NCBI RefSeq assembly: GCF_014205875.1
Contig: NZ_JACHEN010000024.1
Coordinates: 1 to 64,000, forward strand
Direction of reading: 5' to 3'
DNA length: 64,000 nucleotides
Origin: Anaerosolibacter carboniphilus
GTDB lineage: Bacteria; Bacillota; Clostridia; Peptostreptococcales; Thermotaleaceae
The position numbers and the translations under genes were made by a program. The stretch's first letter is position 1. Every line of letters starts with the position of its first letter. A model generated the notes under the pieces. That model was not told the origin of the DNA, did not search any database, and saw only the letters and a program-made list of their open reading frames with translations. This document shows positions 59,578-64,000 of this stretch, in pieces.

Positions 59578-61050
59578 ATGAAAAATAGTACTATAACTGA
59601 TGATAAAGATAAAGAACGCCAAAAGGAGTTATTTTCTTTTACAAATAATGCCGAAACAGTATTCTTTTCTGCTAAAAGGATGCTAAACATCATGTATGGC
59701 CCGCAGATAAAAGGGGGAGAAGTAAATCAAAAGAAGACTGCAATAAATAGAACTAAAAATGTCATTGCACATTCGAACTATGCTAATTATACGTTTCAAA
59801 AAGTACTAATAGATAACTATGGAAAGGCAGAAGAAAAATTAAAGTTAAGGCAGATCGTCGAAAACGAAGGTGAAGTAACAAAGATTTTTAAAAAAATAAA
59901 ACAAATGCAGTCTCAAGTTAACAAATTTGATGTTAGGAGACTATTATCATCAGCAAAGAAAACCCAAAAAAGGAGAATAGTAAATAATATAAAAGAAGCA
60001 AAAGATATTGTTTCATCAATTATATCAGAAAATAAAAACTTGACGAAAGGAATTACGGATATTCATGATCAGCGAGATCAACTTAAAGTTATTGAAAAAG
60101 GAGGGGTACTAGGTCAATTTAAATTAGTAGCAAAAGGGGCATTCAAAAAAGAAGCTTGGAGCAATGCTTTTCATAGCAAAATAGATAGTTTTAAGCCTAA
60201 AAACATAATGGATGGTTTTAATCTTAAAAAAGTAAGCAAATCATTAAATCTCGTTGATGATACAACGCGTGTTGGTAAACTACTACCCAAATTAAAAATC
60301 ATAGGCAATGCTTTGGGACCATTGAGTATAGTAGCTAATATGCATACAATAATGGATCCAAACGAAAGCGCATTTAAAAAGGTTTTAGCAGGAATAGATC
60401 TTGTGGGAGATTTTACTCCTTTATCCCCTATTACCTCGTTGGCCAATACAGTTCTACCTGCGATATATGATGGCTTATCCAGTGATGCGAGAGAAGACAT
60501 TGGCAAATTTGCAGTGCATATAAAAGATTCAATGGCAAATTTCTCTAAAAGCTTTTTAAAGCATGCTAGCCCAATGGCAGAGATACAAGATTTTAAAAAT
60601 TCAAAAGGCAGTTTAGAAAAGCTACAGGCGATTGAAAATCTTACAAGAAAATTTACACCTGCATCTCTAGGTATTTCTGCTGGAAAAGCATTGTTCGATA
60701 GCATAGGAGAAAAAAATAAAGAAAAAATAAGTAGTTCGATAACAACCATTGGAAATTACACAAAGAGTATGATTTCAAGTATTACGAATACTGCCAAACA
60801 AGGAGTTAAAGAAGTATTTAAAAAAGCTTTAACCGTAGAAACAAATAGTAATGTAAGGGCATTAAATAAACGGATTCCTTTATATGATCTCGACAGAAAA
60901 AATTATACCTATAATAAGAATTCCAATGCAAATACAAAGGATACAAGTGCTATTGGACCAATCAAAACAAAGACAAGTGAAGAATTAATACGAGAGATAG
61001 TACCTAGGCTTAAGGAATCATTGTCAAATATGTCATTAGCAGCTTTGTAA
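59578..61050 (+). CDS. Short tape-measure-like tail protein
   Basis: A 490-aa, mostly helical protein in the tape-measure position (after the chaperone, before the XkdP/Q genes). It is Lys/Asn/Ser-rich with a hydrophobic central part (GNALGPLSIVANMHTIMD, AGIDLVGDFTPLSPITSLANTVLPAIYDGL) and shows no peptidase domain. Length of a tape measure sets tail length, so about 490 aa would mean a short tail, roughly 70 nm by the usual 0.15 nm per residue. Base composition is more AT-rich than its neighbours. Confidence 0.75.
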   Translation: MKNSTITDDKDKERQKELFSFTNNAETVFFSAKRMLNIMYGPQIKGGEVNQKKTAINRTKNVIAHSNYANYTFQKVLIDNYGKAEEKLKLRQIVENEGEVTKIFKKIKQMQSQVNKFDVRRLLSSAKKTQKRRIVNNIKEAKDIVSSIISENKNLTKGITDIHDQRDQLKVIEKGGVLGQFKLVAKGAFKKEAWSNAFHSKIDSFKPKNIMDGFNLKKVSKSLNLVDDTTRVGKLLPKLKIIGNALGPLSIVANMHTIMDPNESAFKKVLAGIDLVGDFTPLSPITSLANTVLPAIYDGLSSDAREDIGKFAVHIKDSMANFSKSFLKHASPMAEIQDFKNSKGSLEKLQAIENLTRKFTPASLGISAGKALFDSIGEKNKEKISSSITTIGNYTKSMISSITNTAKQGVKEVFKKALTVETNSNVRALNKRIPLYDLDRKNYTYNKNSNANTKDTSAIGPIKTKTSEELIREIVPRLKESLSNMSLAAL

Positions 61051-61064
61051 AGGAGGGATGAATC

Positions 61065-61484
61065 ATGGATATATATCTTTCAATTAACAACCGGGAACAG
61101 GTAATCAAGCTGCCCGTGCTTCCATCAGAATTCAAAATACAGTCTGGTATGAAAAACGATACCTACGATACCATCAGCCAAGGAGAAATCAAGCTGATTG
61201 GCATGGAAACCCTAAAATCCATATCTCTCCAATCCTTTTTTCCTTCCAAGGACTATTCCTTCCTCAAGGACAGAGAATACAAAGGATGGGAATATGTAAA
61301 TCTTATCGAGGGATGGAAGACCAAAAGGATACCTATCAGGCTTGTGATTACGAAAACGCCCATTAATATGGCCTGCACCATTGATTCCTTTGAATATGGA
61401 TTGCAGGATGGCTCTGGGGATATCTATTATACCCTTACACTGAGTGAGTTCAAGTTCATAGAACTGAACCAAAGGCAGGTGTAA
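61065..61484 (+). CDS. XkdP-like tail/baseplate protein without LysM
   Basis: A 139-aa protein (MDIYLSINNREQVIKLPVLPSEFKIQSG) matching the N-terminal part of XkdP/gp53-like proteins that join the tape measure end to the hub; the LysM domain often found at the C-terminus is missing. AAAGGAGGG precedes the ATG. Next to the XkdQ gene. Confidence 0.8.
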   Translation: MDIYLSINNREQVIKLPVLPSEFKIQSGMKNDTYDTISQGEIKLIGMETLKSISLQSFFPSKDYSFLKDREYKGWEYVNLIEGWKTKRIPIRLVITKTPINMACTIDSFEYGLQDGSGDIYYTLTLSEFKFIELNQRQV

Positions 61485-61489
61485 TATAT

Positions 61490-62458
61490 ATGCATCGAAT
61501 ACTCAATATTTCTAATAACGTTGAAACGGATATTACCCCTTTGATAGGGGATATTCAATGGCGAAGCAATATCAACGAACTGGGGGATCAGCTGGATTTT
61601 GATATTGCTTTTAATGATGCCAAATATTTTCCTAAGAACCCAGTGGATATTGGAAATGCCGTTTGTCTAGTGAATCAGGAAGAAATCTTTAGGGGCATTG
61701 TTATTTCAGAACAGAAGAATGGCAGACAGCCCATACATTACACCTGTTTTGACTACGCTTTCTATCTCAACAAAAGCAAGGCAGTCTATCAGTTCAACAA
61801 GGTGTCTGCTAAGAAAGCCATAGAGATGATCTTGAATGATTTTAAAGTACCGATTGGGAACATCGGACCATTAAGTACTGTGATCAAAAAGATATACGTC
61901 AATCAGCCAGTCAGTGATATTATCAGAGATATTATGGATATGGAGAAGAAAGAGACAGGACAAACATACAGGATGGAAATGCGAGGGGGAAAGCTCCACA
62001 TCGAAAAACAGGAGGAATTGCTGATCAAGGCCACCTTTAAATTGGCTGAGAATATAGCTCCTTATGATGTAGTGCATTCCATCTCCAATCCTTCCCGAAA
62101 GCGATCCATCGAGGAGATGAAAAACAGCATAGGCATACTATTGAATGATCAGATAATCGAAAAATTGCCGAATAATGAATTAATCAGTAAGTATGGACTG
62201 TTGCAGGAGTTTGTTGAGATAAGTAATAAGGATAGGGTGCAGGCAAAAAATATAGCTAAAAAAATGTTGGAGGACCTGGGGAAGGTGTTTGAAGAAAATT
62301 CCCTGGAGATGCTCGGCGATGACCAGATAAGGGCAGGACGAACCATTGAGCTGGAAGAACCCATCACTGGGATGAAAGGGAAATATCTGGTGAAGGATGT
62401 TACCCATACCCTTAGAAACGGTATTCATCGAATGGCATTGGGATTGGGGGTGATCTGA
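61490..62458 (+). CDS. XkdQ-like baseplate hub protein
   Basis: A 322-aa hub protein of the gpD/gp27-like group; DITPLIGDIQWRSNINELGDQLDFDI, NAVCLVNQEEIFRGIVI and the C-terminal IRAGRTIELEEPITGMKGKYLVKDVTHTL are diagnostic. It forms the central ring on which the spike sits. It overlaps the next gene by 1 nt (TGATG). Confidence 0.87.
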   Translation: MHRILNISNNVETDITPLIGDIQWRSNINELGDQLDFDIAFNDAKYFPKNPVDIGNAVCLVNQEEIFRGIVISEQKNGRQPIHYTCFDYAFYLNKSKAVYQFNKVSAKKAIEMILNDFKVPIGNIGPLSTVIKKIYVNQPVSDIIRDIMDMEKKETGQTYRMEMRGGKLHIEKQEELLIKATFKLAENIAPYDVVHSISNPSRKRSIEEMKNSIGILLNDQIIEKLPNNELISKYGLLQEFVEISNKDRVQAKNIAKKMLEDLGKVFEENSLEMLGDDQIRAGRTIELEEPITGMKGKYLVKDVTHTLRNGIHRMALGLGVI

Positions 62459-62892
62459 TGGATGCGATATCTGAATTGGCGATGCTGTTTAAAGAACGAG
62501 AAAATGTCATCTATATGGGACCCCAAACGGGAACAGTTATTTCTCCACTACCCAATATCAAGGTAAGTCTAGGGGAAAAAATTATCCTGGATAAAGAAGA
62601 ATTGATCATCTCTGCCCACGTGCTTGCCGGATATCAAAGAGAGATGGAAATAACCAATATTAAAAGCACTGGGTTTAGTTCTGACAGTGGGGATATAGAC
62701 TTTCATTTGACGGGGAGTCCTCCTCCAAAAAATTATACCATTACTGGCCTTTCCATACCCCAGAGCAGCACGATGAAATCAGAAGGTACATTAAAATATA
62801 CAGACACGTTAAAAGTTGGGGATCAAGTGATCCTTATACCATCCAGCGACAATCAGAAATATTATCTTATAGACAAGGCGGTGAAATTGTAA
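62458..62892 (+). CDS. DUF2577 (XkdR-like) baseplate protein
   Basis: A 144-aa protein, MDAISELAMLFKERENVIYMGPQTGTVISPLPNIKVSLG, with an OB-fold-like middle and LKVGDQVILIPSSDNQKYYLIDKA at the end; this is the DUF2577 pattern of PBSX-like baseplates, probably a spike or hub accessory. Coupled to both neighbours by 1-nt overlaps. Confidence 0.83.
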   Translation: MDAISELAMLFKERENVIYMGPQTGTVISPLPNIKVSLGEKIILDKEELIISAHVLAGYQREMEITNIKSTGFSSDSGDIDFHLTGSPPPKNYTITGLSIPQSSTMKSEGTLKYTDTLKVGDQVILIPSSDNQKYYLIDKAVKL

Positions 62893-63395
62893 TGTTGCCT
62901 GAAATTGCACAACTAGAATTTCATGTAGATACTCAGGAAGAACAAGTGGAGCTAGGAAAGTCATTCCTTTTTATCTTTAATAAAGATAACTTTGAGAAAG
63001 AGGATTATGCTAAGTGGGGATTTAAAGAAGAGGAAATTGAAGAAAAGGTTAAAGAGGGAGATTTCTTATTAAAAGATGGAAGATTAATCAGAGTGGATGG
63101 AATGGAAGCATTGAAGATATGGATTATCAAAGTACTAAAAACAGAAAAATCTAAGTACAAGATTTACGATGATACAGATTATGGGGCTGGATTAGAAGAT
63201 CTGATGGGACAAACTTTGCCTATAGATTTTGTAGAAAGTGAATTGAAGCGAGAAATCAAATCTGCACTAGAAAAGCATCCGAGGATTAAGAGTATATCCA
63301 ACCTTCAAACAACAAGGGATGGTGCTAGGGTAATAGTTGAATTTACTGTCAATCTTGTAGAAGGAAATACTTTCAATCAGGAGGTGATTTTTTAA
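62892..63395 (+). CDS. DUF2634 (XkdS-like, gp25-type) baseplate wedge protein
   Basis: A 167-aa wedge protein (GRLIRVDGMEALKIWIIKVLKTEKSKYKIYDDTDYGAGLEDLMG) of the DUF2634/gp25 family, carrying an EPR-like wedge fold. It connects hub and baseplate J. Its stop overlaps the start of the second baseplate-J gene (TAATG). Confidence 0.87.
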   Translation: MLPEIAQLEFHVDTQEEQVELGKSFLFIFNKDNFEKEDYAKWGFKEEEIEEKVKEGDFLLKDGRLIRVDGMEALKIWIIKVLKTEKSKYKIYDDTDYGAGLEDLMGQTLPIDFVESELKREIKSALEKHPRIKSISNLQTTRDGARVIVEFTVNLVEGNTFNQEVIF

Positions 63396-64000
63396 TGCTA
63401 GAAGATCGATCAACGATACAAAATAGAATGTTATCCGGTATACCGGAGGAATATGACACCAGTGAGGGGTCTTTTTTTTATGATGCAGTGAAACCCGTAG
63501 CTGTTGAGTTAGAAGCAGCATATCAGCAACTGGGAGAAATTCTGGATAAGGGATTTGCAGAAACAGCCATGGGAGAATGGCTGGATAAAAAGGCGGCAGA
63601 ACAAGGTGTATACAGGAAAAAACCTACCAAAGCAACAACTGTCGTTACAATCACCGGATCTGAGGGAGCGATTGTCAATATAGGGGATAAGGTAGCCAGT
63701 GATACGGCTACTTTTATTTGTAAGGAAACAAAAACAATCGATGCCACAGGACAGGTAAATGTGATGGTAGAATGCGAAGAATATGGGAGCGCAGGCAATG
63801 TCCCAAAAGGCGCCATCAAATCTTTTCCCCTTACATTAACAGGGCTTACCAGCGTTACCAATGGAAATCCGGTGACAAACGGATTTCCGGGAGAAAGTGA
63901 TGAGGAGCTGAGGCAGCGGTATTTTGACAAGGTTAGGACGCCGGCCACCAGTGGGAATAGGTATCACTATAAAAACTGGGCAAAGGAGTACCCAGACGTA
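63395..64000 (+). CDS. Baseplate J-like protein, copy 2 (XkdT family), cut by window end
   Basis: First 202 codons of a second XkdT gene in its normal place after DUF2634. MLEDRSTIQNRMLSGIPEEYDTSEGSFFYD and SGNRYHYKNWAKEYPDV align with the first copy at 52461. The rest of the gene, and presumably a second XkdU and fibre set, lie beyond the right edge. GGAGGTG precedes the ATG. Confidence 0.9.
   Translation, partial: MLEDRSTIQNRMLSGIPEEYDTSEGSFFYDAVKPVAVELEAAYQQLGEILDKGFAETAMGEWLDKKAAEQGVYRKKPTKATTVVTITGSEGAIVNIGDKVASDTATFICKETKTIDATGQVNVMVECEEYGSAGNVPKGAIKSFPLTLTGLTSVTNGNPVTNGFPGESDEELRQRYFDKVRTPATSGNRYHYKNWAKEYPDV

Noticed and set aside
1-64000. CRISPR arrays, intact insertion sequences, rRNA genes
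   Set aside because: No regularly spaced repeats, transposase genes or rRNA sequences were seen in the window.

Overview
The window looks like the chromosome of a low-GC, spore-forming anaerobe of the Clostridia, most like Alkaliphilus-type Clostridiaceae. The evidence is strong Shine-Dalgarno sites, a T-box in front of a class I lysyl-tRNA synthetase, a 4-hydroxybutyryl-CoA dehydratase pathway, sigma-54 control, a UGA-containing selenoprotein gene, a PdaB-like deacetylase and a PBSX-type phage tail cluster. The genus is inference; no marker gene such as rRNA is present.

Layout. 0.1-1.7 kb: a lipoprotein M1 metallopeptidase. 1.7-9.8 kb: a minus-strand operon (old-yellow-enzyme oxidoreductase, SDR, FAD reductase, TRAP transporter DctP/Q/M) with a divergent AraC regulator, probably uptake and reduction of an unidentified organic acid. 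10.2-11.8 kb: a D,D-carboxypeptidase and a CC-motif small protein. 11.9-15.2 kb: tRNA-Arg(CCT), then a DUF3798 lipoprotein with a sigma-54 promoter and an M24 peptidase, bounded by a 95-bp direct repeat of the tRNA 3' half. 15.2-18.7 kb: MocR regulator, azlCD and a pentapeptide-repeat protein.

19.0-26.5 kb: a sigma-54 enhancer-binding protein with CBS and PAS domains, then abfD from a -24/-12 promoter, two small Cys proteins, the CoA-transferase and a permease. This is a 4-hydroxybutyrate to crotonyl-CoA module. 26.5-28.1 kb: a selenocysteine protein (UGA at codon 34), a HAD phosphatase and a probable type I toxin-antitoxin locus. 28.1-32.2 kb: a siderophore/haem ABC importer split over two divergent units around a Fur-like box. 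32.3-36.0 kb: a His/Cys-rich protein next to a two-component system whose kinase has a His-rich N-terminus, then an MBL-fold protein.

36.1-42.0 kb: a ParA-like ATPase, a polysaccharide deacetylase, and an ABC-2 exporter with an ArsR-type regulator. 42.0-44.0 kb: T-box (specifier AAA) and lysS. 44.0-51.4 kb: ROK repressor, ROK kinase, mannose-6-phosphate isomerase and a XylFGH-type sugar ABC importer.

51.8-64.0 kb: a phage-tail-like cluster (tailocin or defective prophage) with sheath, tube, chaperone, tape measure and baseplate genes but no terminase, portal, capsid or integrase in view. It carries two baseplate-J genes, an extra fibre cassette in front, and a textbook -1 frameshift signal (A AAA AAC, short spacer, 12-bp stem) at the end of the xkdN-type chaperone gene. 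It runs off the right edge.
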